A stretch of 46,750 nucleotides of DNA from WQUF01 sp031549885 (GTDB lineage: Bacteria > Bacillota > Clostridia > Clostridiales > Clostridiaceae), in contig JAVBPD010000027.1 in assembly GCA_031549885.1 (NCBI GenBank), positions 1-46,750 on the forward strand. The letters are read 5' to 3'. The position numbers were made by a program, and so were the translations under genes. How positions within the stretch are numbered: the stretch's first letter is position 1; each line of letters begins with the position of its first letter. Below, in pieces: positions 8,227 through 16,791 of this stretch. Below the pieces are notes generated by a model that had not been told where the DNA came from, did not search any database, and saw nothing but the letters and a program-made list of their open reading frames with translations.

Positions 8227-9612
8227 ATGGATTGTTATTTATTAATTGATTTTGGATCCACATATACAAAGCTTACTGTGGTAGATATTGAAAATGAAGA
8301 GATACTTATTACTTCAAAAGATATTACTACTGTGGAAACAGATATAATGATAGGTTTTGAAAACGCTTTAAATAAAATAAGTTCATTTATAGAAGAAAAG
8401 AAAGTGAATTTTGTAAAAAAATTAGCTTGTTCATCTGCAGCAGGAGGGCTTAAAATGGCTGCTTTAGGACTTGTGCCTGAGCTTACAACTGAAGCTGCTA
8501 AAAGAGCAGCTCTTGGAGCTGGTGCAAAAGTTCAAAAAGTTTATTCCTTTGAAATAACTAATAAAGAAATAGATGAGATTAAAAACAATAAAACAGATAT
8601 AATACTTCTTGCTGGCGGTACCGATGGAGGAAATAAAAAATGCATTATTCATAATGCGTCAATGATAGCTAAGCATAAATTAAACATTCCAGTGGTTGTT
8701 GCTGGAAATAAATCTTGTCAAGATGAAATTGAAGATATTTTTAAACAAGGTAACATAAGCTATAGAATATGCGAAAATGTAATGCCAAAGTTAAACAAAT
8801 TAAATGTAGAACCAGCAAAAGAAGAAATAAGAAAAATTTTTATGGAAAAAATAATTGAAGCAAAGGGCATGAAAACAGCAGAAAATTATATAAATGGAAT
8901 TCTAATGCCAACTCCAGCAGCAGTTTTAAACGCAGCAGAGTGTTTATGCGAAGGAACAGCTAAAGAAGATGGAATTGGAGAACTTATGGTTATTGATGTT
9001 GGTGGTGCTACTACGGATGTACACTCTATTTCCAAAGGAGACCCTGTTTCTGATATTGAATTTAGAGGATTAGAAGAGCCTTTTGCAAAAAGAACTGTAG
9101 AAGGTGATTTAGGAATGAGATATTCTGCACATTCACTTTTTTTAGCAGCAGGAGATAAAAGGATAAAAAAATATTTAAATGATGATACTATAGATGTGGA
9201 AAAAGAATGTATATATAGAAACGAAAATATTAAGATGGTTCCAAAAAACAAAAAAGATGAAGAGTTTGACGAAGCGATTGCTAAATGTGCTACAGAATTG
9301 GCTATTGAAAGGCATGTGGGGCATCTTGAGTGGATACATTCGCCAATTGGTCCGGTTTATTATCAATATGGAAAGGATTTAACTTTAGTTAAATACCTTA
9401 TTGCTACAGGTGGAGTTATAATTCATAGCAATCATCCTAAAGAGATTTTAAAGGCAGGACTTTATAATGAAAAAGAATTCCACATTTTAAAGCCAAAAAG
9501 CCCAGAATATTTAATTGATAAAAGTTATATATTCTCTGCCATGGGACTTCTTAGCATAGATTTTAAAGACAAAGCAATTAGAATAATGAAAAAATACATA
9601 GAAAAAATTTAA
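8227..9612 (+). CDS. glmL: Glutamate mutase-associated reactivating protein (MutL/GlmL, ASKHA-type ATPase)
   Basis: 461 residues. The N-terminus has the actin/Hsp70-like phosphate-1 motif LIDFGSTYTKLTVVD, and a second nucleotide-binding element, MVIDVGGATTDVHS, is near residue 255. ILLAGGTDGGNKK (about 125) and the late IATGGVII complete the fold. In this family the protein is thought to act as a chaperone-ATPase that exchanges damaged cobalamin from the mutase; that role is family knowledge and is not shown here. It lies between glmS and glmE, as in known clostridial mut operons, with GAAGGTGG as ribosome site. Confidence 0.95.
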   Translation: MDCYLLIDFGSTYTKLTVVDIENEEILITSKDITTVETDIMIGFENALNKISSFIEEKKVNFVKKLACSSAAGGLKMAALGLVPELTTEAAKRAALGAGAKVQKVYSFEITNKEIDEIKNNKTDIILLAGGTDGGNKKCIIHNASMIAKHKLNIPVVVAGNKSCQDEIEDIFKQGNISYRICENVMPKLNKLNVEPAKEEIRKIFMEKIIEAKGMKTAENYINGILMPTPAAVLNAAECLCEGTAKEDGIGELMVIDVGGATTDVHSISKGDPVSDIEFRGLEEPFAKRTVEGDLGMRYSAHSLFLAAGDKRIKKYLNDDTIDVEKECIYRNENIKMVPKNKKDEEFDEAIAKCATELAIERHVGHLEWIHSPIGPVYYQYGKDLTLVKYLIATGGVIIHSNHPKEILKAGLYNEKEFHILKPKSPEYLIDKSYIFSAMGLLSIDFKDKAIRIMKKYIEKI

Positions 9613-9636
9613 GAAATTTTGAAAGGATTGTTAATA

Positions 9637-11094
9637 TTGGAACTAAAAAATAAAAAATGGTCTTTGGACGATTTTTTTAGTATAAGAAGAGAGGTACTTA
9701 ATCAGTGGCCTACAGGAAAAAAAGTTAATATAGATGAATCCATTAAATATCTTGAAGCTGTCCCAGACCATAAGAATTTTTCAAAAAAATTAATGGAGGC
9801 AAAATCAAAAAAAATAACATTAACACAGCCAAGAGCTGGAGTTGCTATGATTAGTAGGCATATTGAGCTTTTAAATTATTTAGATAAATTTGGCGATGCT
9901 GATTTACTTCCAAGCACAATTGATAGCTATACAAGACAAAATAGATATCATGAATGTGAAAGAGGTATTGAGGAAAGCCAAAAAGCAAATAGATCCTTTT
10001 TAAATGGTTTTCCAGCTGTTAATTATGGAATAGAAGGATGTAAAGCTGTTTATGAAAGTGTAAATAAACCACTTCAGGCTCGCCATGGAACACCAGATGC
10101 AAGGCTTCTTTCAGAAATAATACATGCTTCAGGGTGGACATCAAATGAAGGTGGAGGTATTTCATATAATATTCCTTATGCTAAAAATGTTTCTCTAGAA
10201 AAATCTTTATTAGATTGGCAATACTGTGATAGATTAGTTGGGTTTTATGAGCAAAGTGGAATAACATTAAATAGAGAACCATTTGGTCCGTTAACTGGTA
10301 CATTAGTTCCTCCAAGCACTTCAAATGCAGTTGCTATTATAGAAACCTTGCTTGCAGCAGAGCAAGGAGTAAAAAATATAACTGTTGGTTATGGTCAATG
10401 TGGCAATTTAATTCAAGATATATCCACTATAAGAGCTCTTGATACTCAATGTGAAGAATATTTGATTGAATATGGTTATGAGAATGTTGAACTTACAACA
10501 GTCATGCATCAATGGATGGGTGGTTTCCCTGACAATGACGCAAAGGCATTTGCATTAATAAGCTATGGATCTGTCACAGCTGCTTTGTCAGGCGCTACAA
10601 AGGTAATTGTAAAGACTCCAGAAGAGGCAGTTGGTATTCCAAGAAAAGAAGCAAATGCTCAAGGACTACTTGCAACAAAAATGGCAATTAATTTACTTAA
10701 AGGTCAAAGAATGCCTTCTGGAAGGAAGCTTTTAGAAGAAATGGAAATAATAAAAGAAGAGACTAAATGCATCATAGATAAAGTATTTGAATTAGGAAAG
10801 GGAGACTTAGCTCAAGGTGTTGTTAGGGCTTTTGAAGCTGGCGTTATAGATATTCCTTTTGCTCCAAGTAAATACAATGCTGGAAAGATGATGCCTGCAA
10901 GGGATCATAAAGGAGCTGTAAGATATCTTATGACTGGAAATGTGCCATTTACAAAAGATTTAATTGATTTTAATATGATGCAGCTTGAAAAAAGAGCTAA
11001 GGTGCAGCATAGAAGTGTTGATTTTGATATGACTGTTGACGATATTTTCTCAGTATCAAAAGGAATTTTAGTTGGAGAACATAACGATAATTAA
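9637..11094 (+). CDS. glmE: Glutamate mutase epsilon subunit (methylaspartate mutase E chain)
   Basis: 485 residues when started at the TTG at 9637, which has GAAAGGA at the right distance; family proteins are about 483 and begin MELKNKKW. With this start the substrate-binding arginine claw known from the C. cochlearium enzyme falls exactly on Arg66 (QPRAG), Arg100 (YTRQN) and Arg149 (QARHG). The catalytic Glu171 and Tyr181 are also in register (SNEGGG and IPYAK). This large TIM-barrel subunit holds glutamate and the adenosyl group above the cobalamin carried by GlmS. The longer reading frame beginning six codons earlier runs through the ribosome site and is rejected. Confidence 0.97.
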   Translation: MELKNKKWSLDDFFSIRREVLNQWPTGKKVNIDESIKYLEAVPDHKNFSKKLMEAKSKKITLTQPRAGVAMISRHIELLNYLDKFGDADLLPSTIDSYTRQNRYHECERGIEESQKANRSFLNGFPAVNYGIEGCKAVYESVNKPLQARHGTPDARLLSEIIHASGWTSNEGGGISYNIPYAKNVSLEKSLLDWQYCDRLVGFYEQSGITLNREPFGPLTGTLVPPSTSNAVAIIETLLAAEQGVKNITVGYGQCGNLIQDISTIRALDTQCEEYLIEYGYENVELTTVMHQWMGGFPDNDAKAFALISYGSVTAALSGATKVIVKTPEEAVGIPRKEANAQGLLATKMAINLLKGQRMPSGRKLLEEMEIIKEETKCIIDKVFELGKGDLAQGVVRAFEAGVIDIPFAPSKYNAGKMMPARDHKGAVRYLMTGNVPFTKDLIDFNMMQLEKRAKVQHRSVDFDMTVDDIFSVSKGILVGEHNDN

Positions 11095-11107
11095 TGGAGG
11101 AATTATA

Positions 11108-12343
11108 ATGAAAATAGTAGATGTAGTCTGCGCTGCTGGAAGAACTGGATTTTATTTTGACGATCAAAGAGCAATAAAAAATGGAGCTAAAAATGATGGA
11201 TTTAACTATATTGGAGAGCCTGTTACTGAAGGTTTTACAAGAATTAGAATGCCTGGTGAAAGCATATCTGTAATGATTATATTAGAAGATGGTCAGGTTG
11301 CACATGGAGATTGTGCTGCTGTTCAATATTCAGGGGCTGGCGGAAGAGATCCTTTATTTTTAGCTAAGGATTTTATCCCTTTCATTGAAAAAAATATAAA
11401 GCCAAGATTAATAAATAAAGAAATCACTACATTTAAAGAAATGGCCGAAGAATTTGACAATTTGCACATAGATGGCAAAAGACTTCATACAGCAATAAGG
11501 TATGGTATAACTCAGAGCATCTTAGATGCTGTATCAAAGGTAAATAAAACTACAATGGCTGAAGTCATTAAAAATGAATATAACACTTGTGAGGAAATTA
11601 GAAGGGTTCCTATATTTACTCAATCAGGTGATGATAGATATATAAATGCTGACAAAATGATTATAAAGGAAGCAGATGTTTTACCACATGCTTTGATAAA
11701 CAATGTTGAAAAATTGGGCAAAAAAGGCGAAGAGCTTTTAAAATACGTAACTTGGCTTAGAGATAGAGTAATAGCTTTAAGGTCTAGAGAAGATTATCTT
11801 CCTGTTTTCCACTTAGATCTTTATGGAACTTTAGGATTAGTGTTTGACAATAATGAATCTATAGTGGATTATATGGTAGAATTAGAAAATGCTGCAAAAC
11901 CATTTAAAGTTAGAGTGGAAGGCCCTGTAGATGTTGAAGATAGAGAAAAGCAGATGATCGCACTTTGCGATTTAACAAAAATGGTTGATGAAAGAGGAAT
12001 TAATGTAGAAATTGTAGCAGACGAGTGGTGCAATACTTATGAGGATATAGTGTATTTTGCAGATAATAAAGCAGGGCATATGCTTCAAATTAAAACTCCT
12101 GATTTAGGTGGGGTTAACAATGTAGTTAAATCTATACTTTATTGCAGAGAAAAAGGCGTTGGAGCTTACTGTGGTGGAACATGTAATGAAACAAATAGAT
12201 CAGCTGAAGTTTGTACAAATATTGGAATAGCGTGTGGAGCTGTCCAAGTTCTTGCAAAACCTGGTATGGGTGTTGATGAAGGATATATGATTGTAAATAA
12301 TGAAATGAACAGGGTTGTTGCTCTAGCTAATAGGAATAAATAG
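11108..12343 (+). CDS. mal: Methylaspartate ammonia-lyase
   Basis: 411 residues, close to the 413 of the C. tetanomorphum enzyme. It is an enolase-superfamily lyase that converts 3-methylaspartate to mesaconate and ammonia, step two of the pathway. Catalytic His194 (VLPHALINN) and the Lys of LQIKTPDLGG (here 329) are present. So are the three acidic magnesium ligands at Asp237 (FHLDLYG), Glu271 (VEGP) and Asp305 (VADEW). The start is the ATG preceded by TGGAGG; an upstream in-frame ATG inside the glmE end would add 12 residues foreign to the family. Co-transcribed with glmE, 13 bases apart. Confidence 0.97.
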   Translation: MKIVDVVCAAGRTGFYFDDQRAIKNGAKNDGFNYIGEPVTEGFTRIRMPGESISVMIILEDGQVAHGDCAAVQYSGAGGRDPLFLAKDFIPFIEKNIKPRLINKEITTFKEMAEEFDNLHIDGKRLHTAIRYGITQSILDAVSKVNKTTMAEVIKNEYNTCEEIRRVPIFTQSGDDRYINADKMIIKEADVLPHALINNVEKLGKKGEELLKYVTWLRDRVIALRSREDYLPVFHLDLYGTLGLVFDNNESIVDYMVELENAAKPFKVRVEGPVDVEDREKQMIALCDLTKMVDERGINVEIVADEWCNTYEDIVYFADNKAGHMLQIKTPDLGGVNNVVKSILYCREKGVGAYCGGTCNETNRSAEVCTNIGIACGAVQVLAKPGMGVDEGYMIVNNEMNRVVALANRNK

Positions 12344-12350
12344 TATTTAA

Positions 12351-12377
12351 GAGGCTTACTTTTTATAAGTAAGCCTC
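12351..12377 (+). terminator. Hairpin after mal, partial terminator or attenuator
   Basis: GAGGCTTACT (12351-12360) pairs perfectly with AGTAAGCCTC (12368-12377) around TTTTATA. The sequence that follows (TCATTATG) has no U-run, so termination may be incomplete and the hairpin may instead set the ratio between the glm and fum parts of the cluster. Confidence 0.6.
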
Positions 12378-12483
12378 TCATTATGATAGCATAGAATGTG
12401 AAGATAGATAATATTTAAAAAAGGTAATATAATAAAATTAGAAAGTAAAATAATGATGAGTTTGGAAAGGATGGTAGACAGTT

Positions 12484-13353
12484 ATGAACGCAAATATAAA
12501 GATTACGGGTATGCCAATAAAAGAACCAAAGATAAAAAAAGAAACAATTGAGTTATTGTTTAAAGGGCCTATGAGCGATAGAATATCTAAGTCTTTAAGA
12601 AGTTCTGAAGAGAGCTTATTTATTGTAAATGTTCCAAAATCTCAGTGGAGTAAAGTATCTGGTAATGTTAAGAGCGATTCGGTTTTTTTTGTTGAAGGAG
12701 AGCTTGTTGCTTCATTGACTAAAAGCGGCAATCCCTGTATAAATGTAGCGTGCAGGCATATTTTATTGAGAGAGCCAGATGATGCTAAGCTTCAAGAAAA
12801 AACCGAAGCAGTGATTAAAAATGAGCAGGAAATGAAAATTAAAAAGAGCAAAAGTGATAATTTAGCTATGTTTAGAGAACATGTTAAAGATCAGTTAATT
12901 GATGTAAATTTAGAAGATGTTATTTTAACTGAAGAGATACATACTACCAATTTAAGAAAGATAATAACGCTCCAAGGTCCTTTCAATGAAGATAATACTT
13001 TAAGGGTGTTTTGTTTAATTGTTAAAAAGTTAGATAATGGAAAATACTCATTGGTTTCTGGATTTAAATCTTATGCAACTTGTAAAGTGTATGATATAAA
13101 GACTTCAAAAGCATATGTCACTGACTTAAACCATAATGAATTTGAAAAGATGATTGAAAGATATAAGGAAGAAATAGAAAGAAAAGAAAATGAAAAAAAG
13201 AAATTAGAAAAAGAGGAAAAGGAAGCAGAAATAAAAAGGATTGAAGAGGAAAAACTAAAAGAGGAGGAGAGGAAAAAAGAAGAAGAGAGAAAGAAAAAAA
13301 AGGAAAAGTATGATAAAGCATTAAAAAATAAAAAGGTAAAAAGTAAAAAGTAG
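12484..13353 (+). CDS. Uncharacterised OB-fold plus ParB-like protein in the methylaspartate cluster
   Basis: 289 residues, not recognised as a named family. Residues 1-100 resemble a single-strand-binding OB fold: the segment SVFFVEGELVASLTKSGNPC with a following CRHILL mimics the SSB pattern of strand, basic loop and strand. Residues 120-225 resemble the ParB/sulfiredoxin-like fold (LIDVNLEDVILTEEI at the start, DNGKYSLVSGFKSYATCKV near the end), but the GERR box of true ParB is replaced by GFKS, so nuclease or CTPase activity is doubtful. Residues 225-289 form a very charged Lys/Glu coiled coil ending in KNKKVKSKK. The gene ends 20 bases before the hydratase genes and is probably co-transcribed with them. 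Fold assignments are inference; a role in nucleic-acid binding is only suggested. Confidence 0.6.
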   Translation: MNANIKITGMPIKEPKIKKETIELLFKGPMSDRISKSLRSSEESLFIVNVPKSQWSKVSGNVKSDSVFFVEGELVASLTKSGNPCINVACRHILLREPDDAKLQEKTEAVIKNEQEMKIKKSKSDNLAMFREHVKDQLIDVNLEDVILTEEIHTTNLRKIITLQGPFNEDNTLRVFCLIVKKLDNGKYSLVSGFKSYATCKVYDIKTSKAYVTDLNHNEFEKMIERYKEEIERKENEKKKLEKEEKEAEIKRIEEEKLKEEERKKEEERKKKKEKYDKALKNKKVKSKK

Positions 13354-13373
13354 TATTAGGAATGGGTATAATT

Positions 13374-14216
13374 ATGAAAGAAATTCACGTAGTCAGAATT
13401 ATTGAAGAAGTTAAGAATCTTTGCATTGATAGTAACTATTATTTAAACGATGACGTTAAATATGCTCTTAAAAATTTTCATGATGAAGAAAAATTTCCTA
13501 TTGCAAAGGATATTTTAGGTAAAATTATAAAAAATGCTGATATTGCAAAAGAGAAAAGAATGCCTATGTGCCAGGATACTGGTGTTACATGTGTTTTTGT
13601 AGATATTGGTCAAGATGTACACATTGTTGGTGGGCTTTTAGAAGATGCTATAAATGAAGGTGTTAGAAGAGGATATAAAGAAGGATATTTAAGGAAATCT
13701 GTGGTTTTGGATCCATTAAACAGGGTTAATTCAGGCGATAATACTCCTGCATTTGTTAAGTTTAACATTGTTTCAGGGGATAAAATTAGAATTCTTGTAG
13801 CACCTAAAGGTTTTGGATCTGAAAATATGAGTAAATTAAAGATGCTTAGACCTTCTGATGGAGTTTTAGGAGTTAAAAAATTTGTTATTGATGTTGTTAA
13901 AGAAGCTGGACCAAATCCTTGTCCTCCAATTATTGTTGGTGTAGGAATAGGTGGTACTTTTGATGGATGTGCTTCTTTAGCAAAAAAAGCTGCTGTAAGA
14001 CCCATAAATATAAGAAATTCAAATGAGTTTTATAAAAATTTAGAAAATGAGCTTTTAGAGGAAGTTAATAAACTTGGCATTGGTCCTCAAGGACTTGGTG
14101 GAAAAACCACAAGCCTTGCTGTGAATATTGAATACTTTCCAACTCATATTGCAGGACTTCCTGTGGCTGTAAATATAAATTGCCATGCAGCAAGGCACAG
14201 AGAGGTGATTTTATAA
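13374..14216 (+). CDS. Class I fumarase-type hydratase alpha subunit, probable mesaconase
   Basis: 280 residues, typical for the alpha chain of two-subunit class I fumarases. Three Cys residues suited to ligate the [4Fe-4S] cluster are visible in MPMCQDTGV, GPNPCPPII and NINCHAARH. By family it adds water to fumarate; by position between methylaspartate lyase and citramalate lyase it should hydrate mesaconate to (S)-citramalate, step three of the pathway. The ATG at 13374 fits the family N-terminus (MKEIHVV) better than the one 12 bases upstream. The stop overlaps the beta-subunit start (TAATG). Oxygen sensitivity is expected from the cluster. Confidence 0.92.
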   Translation: MKEIHVVRIIEEVKNLCIDSNYYLNDDVKYALKNFHDEEKFPIAKDILGKIIKNADIAKEKRMPMCQDTGVTCVFVDIGQDVHIVGGLLEDAINEGVRRGYKEGYLRKSVVLDPLNRVNSGDNTPAFVKFNIVSGDKIRILVAPKGFGSENMSKLKMLRPSDGVLGVKKFVIDVVKEAGPNPCPPIIVGVGIGGTFDGCASLAKKAAVRPINIRNSNEFYKNLENELLEEVNKLGIGPQGLGGKTTSLAVNIEYFPTHIAGLPVAVNINCHAARHREVIL

Positions 14217-14773
14217 TGGATATAAAAATTACAACTCCACTTACTAAAGAAAAATGTGATAAATTAAAAGCTGGGGATAGAGTTTTATTAACTGGAAAAA
14301 TATATACAGCAAGAGATGCTGCTCATAAAAGACTTGTGGAACTTTTAAGAGATGGTAAAGAATTGCCTATAGATTTAAAAGATTCTATTATTTACTATGT
14401 TGGTCCAACTCCCTCAAAGCCTGGCGAAATTATTGGATCCTGTGGCCCTACTACTAGCTATAGAATGGATGATTATTCCCCCTATCTTTTAGATTTAGGT
14501 TTAAAGGGAATGGTAGGCAAAGGTTTAAGGGGAAAAGATGTGGTTGAATCCATGAAAAAAAATGGTGCTATTTATTTTACCGCAATTGGTGGAGCCGGAG
14601 CGCTTTTATTTCAATGCGTTAAGAAATCTAAAGTTGTAGCATATGAGGATCTTGGAGCTGAAGCAATTAGGGAGCTATTAATAGAAAATTTTCCCGTCAT
14701 TGTAACTATTGACAATGAAGGAAATAATTTATATGAAATGGCAAAGGCAAATTATGAGAAATTTTTAAAATAG
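14216..14773 (+). CDS. Class I fumarase-type hydratase beta subunit, probable mesaconase
   Basis: 185 residues, matching the C-terminal half of long class I fumarases. It shows the family motifs LLTGKIYTARDAAHKR, YYVGPTPSKPGEIIGSCGPTT (here split across about residues 58-80) and the late AIGGAGALL. It pairs with the preceding subunit to close the active site over the iron-sulfur cluster. The start is the ATG overlapping the previous stop, so the subunits are probably translated in equal amounts. A strong terminator follows, ending this transcription unit before the opposite-strand sigma-factor genes. Confidence 0.92.
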   Translation: MDIKITTPLTKEKCDKLKAGDRVLLTGKIYTARDAAHKRLVELLRDGKELPIDLKDSIIYYVGPTPSKPGEIIGSCGPTTSYRMDDYSPYLLDLGLKGMVGKGLRGKDVVESMKKNGAIYFTAIGGAGALLFQCVKKSKVVAYEDLGAEAIRELLIENFPVIVTIDNEGNNLYEMAKANYEKFLK

Positions 14774-14786
14774 CGTATAAATAAAA

Positions 14787-14822
14787 AAACCTCCAAACTA
14801 TGAAAAAATAGTTTGGAGGTTT
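14787..14822 (+). terminator. Terminator after the hydratase genes
   Basis: Fifteen perfect base pairs (14787-14801 with 14808-14822) enclose GAAAAA. A-runs upstream and short T-runs downstream make it usable in both directions. Confidence 0.8.
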
Positions 14823-14950
14823 ATGCAATATAAGGTATTTGTTTTAGTATTTAAGATTTATTATTTTAAACCACCTAATTAAAATAAAAATCGTTCTAAT
14901 AATTATAACTTCGTAATTTACGTTTTTGTTACAATTTTTAGTTAATTAAT

Positions 14951-14978
14951 AAAAAAAGAGTTATAAATCAACTCTTTT
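14951..14978 (-). terminator. Terminator of the sigma/anti-sigma operon
   Basis: AAAAGAGTT (14954-14962) pairs with AACTCTTTT (14970-14978) around a seven-base loop. On the - strand it ends in a U-run, a few bases after the stop of the anti-sigma candidate. Confidence 0.75.
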
Positions 14979-14991
14979 AAAATTAGTATTG

Positions 14992-16791
14992 TTACATTTT
15001 TATTTCTATAATTTTATTTGTATTTGAATCAAAACTAAGCGTAACATGTTTTTTATCATTAAATATCCAAGTATAGCTTTTTTTCGTTTCATTTCCTGTT
15101 TCATTAAAGCTTAAATAGCTAATATAGCCTTCAGATTTAAATAAGTTTTTAACATCATCATAAGTCATATCATTTCTTAAACTTTGAATTTTACTTGAAT
15201 TATATCCATTTTCAGGTAATAAATTATAATCTTTTATATTTATACTTAAAAAACACAATTGATTATTGATATAAAAAAGGCAATTAAAATCTAAATCTAA
15301 ATATTTAAAAGAAATGTAATATGAATCTAAAAAATCAGATATTGTGATTAAAGCTTTTTTATTAAGCAATGATTCAAAATCTTCTAATTTATATTCTGGT
15401 TTAACATTATTTAAAATATTAAATAAATTTTCATCATGATTTGTTTTGCTTAATTCATCTCCAATTGATCCAGCATTTAATAATTTATTCTCCTTATCAA
15501 AGATGCAAGTAAAAAAACCACCTTTTCTAATTTCGCTATCTTCAAAGATCCATGTATAACTTTTATTAAAACTGCCATTGTCATTGAAGTATTCTTTTGA
15601 TAAAAGCCCTTCAGATCCAATAATTAATTCTAATTCATCCTTTGTGATTCCACGTTCAATTTTATAAAATTGTTCTAATGAAACTTTATTTATTGTATTT
15701 GGAAATTCAGTATTTAAATAATTATATGATTTATATGACAATGAATGATTTTCATAACCAACACTTATAATACCATCAAAAACATATTCTTTCATATTAT
15801 CTTCATAAGACACAACTGGTTCTGAATTTAACAAGCTCTTTATAACATCTAAGGACATTCCACTTTTTATTTTCTTAAAATTGTCGTAATTAACACCGCT
15901 GTTTTTAATCTCAATTTTATTGCTTTCATCAAGTTTAAAATAATATACCACTTCTTTATCATCAAAAAGGGAAAAGGTAATTTCTATTTTTGAATTATCA
16001 TTAAATACCCATGCATAAATTTTGTTGCGCTCTACATACCCTCCATCTAATATGTCATTGCTAACAGAAAAATTATAGCCATCACAGCCAAAAAGTTCTT
16101 TAATTTGATTATAAGTCATGCCATTTATCACATAATTTGATTTTTCAAAGCTGCCAGCATTTTGTTTAAAAATAGTATTTTTATCATCATAGAATTTTTT
16201 ATAAATAATTTTGTTATCTTTATCAACTTCAATATATAAAGAGGCAGTTGAATCAAAATTAATATATGTATAATTCTTATATTCTTCTGTCTCGTACATG
16301 CTTTTTAATTTAAATGAATTATTAAGCATAGCCTTTACTTCATCTAATGTCATTCCTAGCTTGATATTTAAGTAAATATCATAAAATTTTTGTGCATTAA
16401 CATTAATTTTAACCATATTAGTTTCTGAAGCTTTCATAAAATTGTTTTTATTAAAGATGTTGTTATAATTTAATATGAAGGACAAAGATATTAAAAATAT
16501 AAAAGAAAAAGCAATAATAACTATTATAATATGGTTATTTAATTTTTTTGAAATTTCAGGTTCTTTAGGAACTAATTCGCCTTTTATATTTTGTGAAAAA
16601 TAATAAGGGTCAATTTTTGCAATTGATTTTTTAAACTTATTATCAAGCTCAGATGTATCAAGAGCTTGAGATTTTGACATTTCTTCAAATTGTTTCAGAC
16701 TTTGCCCATCTTTTTCAACATAACGATTTGCAACAATTTTATAAAATTTTTCTTCATCAAATTTTGATTTTTTAACACTATCGTTATTCAT
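14992..16791 (-). CDS. Membrane anti-sigma candidate with repeated outside SmpA/BLIP-like modules
   Basis: 599 residues: a cytoplasmic N-terminus (1-86), one membrane helix (about 87-108) and a large outside region of about 490 residues. The outside part is built of at least five diverged units, each with a turn of the type GMTxDEVKxLL followed by a YTWIFNDxxxxxxF strand. Examples are LGMTLDEVKAML, NGMTYNQIKELFG, SGMSLDVIKSLL, RGITKDELELIIG and NDMTYDDVKNLF. This helix-then-sheet pattern resembles SmpA/OmlA or BLIP-like modules. The start is the ATG with GGGAGGT upstream, and it overlaps the sigma-factor stop by 8 bases (ATGAATAA). Coupling to the sigma gene suggests that the N-terminus holds the sigma factor while the repeats sense an envelope signal. 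No zinc-finger anti-sigma motif was seen. Confidence 0.7.
   Translation of the reverse strand: MNNDSVKKSKFDEEKFYKIVANRYVEKDGQSLKQFEEMSKSQALDTSELDNKFKKSIAKIDPYYFSQNIKGELVPKEPEISKKLNNHIIIVIIAFSFIFLISLSFILNYNNIFNKNNFMKASETNMVKINVNAQKFYDIYLNIKLGMTLDEVKAMLNNSFKLKSMYETEEYKNYTYINFDSTASLYIEVDKDNKIIYKKFYDDKNTIFKQNAGSFEKSNYVINGMTYNQIKELFGCDGYNFSVSNDILDGGYVERNKIYAWVFNDNSKIEITFSLFDDKEVVYYFKLDESNKIEIKNSGVNYDNFKKIKSGMSLDVIKSLLNSEPVVSYEDNMKEYVFDGIISVGYENHSLSYKSYNYLNTEFPNTINKVSLEQFYKIERGITKDELELIIGSEGLLSKEYFNDNGSFNKSYTWIFEDSEIRKGGFFTCIFDKENKLLNAGSIGDELSKTNHDENLFNILNNVKPEYKLEDFESLLNKKALITISDFLDSYYISFKYLDLDFNCLFYINNQLCFLSINIKDYNLLPENGYNSSKIQSLRNDMTYDDVKNLFKSEGYISYLSFNETGNETKKSYTWIFNDKKHVTLSFDSNTNKIIEIKM

Noticed and set aside
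8886..9251. 121-codon - strand frame within glmL
   Set aside because: It lies wholly inside a well-supported gene, has no ribosome site and its peptide has no family features.
11072..11107. Earlier ATG for methylaspartate ammonia-lyase
   Set aside because: It adds 12 residues absent from the family and lies within glmE; the ATG at 11108 has TGGAGG at the right distance and puts His194 in register.
13118..13321. Open frame on the - strand opposite the Lys/Glu-rich tail
   Set aside because: It is a Phe/Leu/Ser-rich shadow of the coiled-coil codons (GAA/AAA read backwards), with no ribosome site.
13610..14005. 131-codon - strand frame within the hydratase alpha gene
   Set aside because: Shadow frame opposite a conserved enzyme; no start signals.
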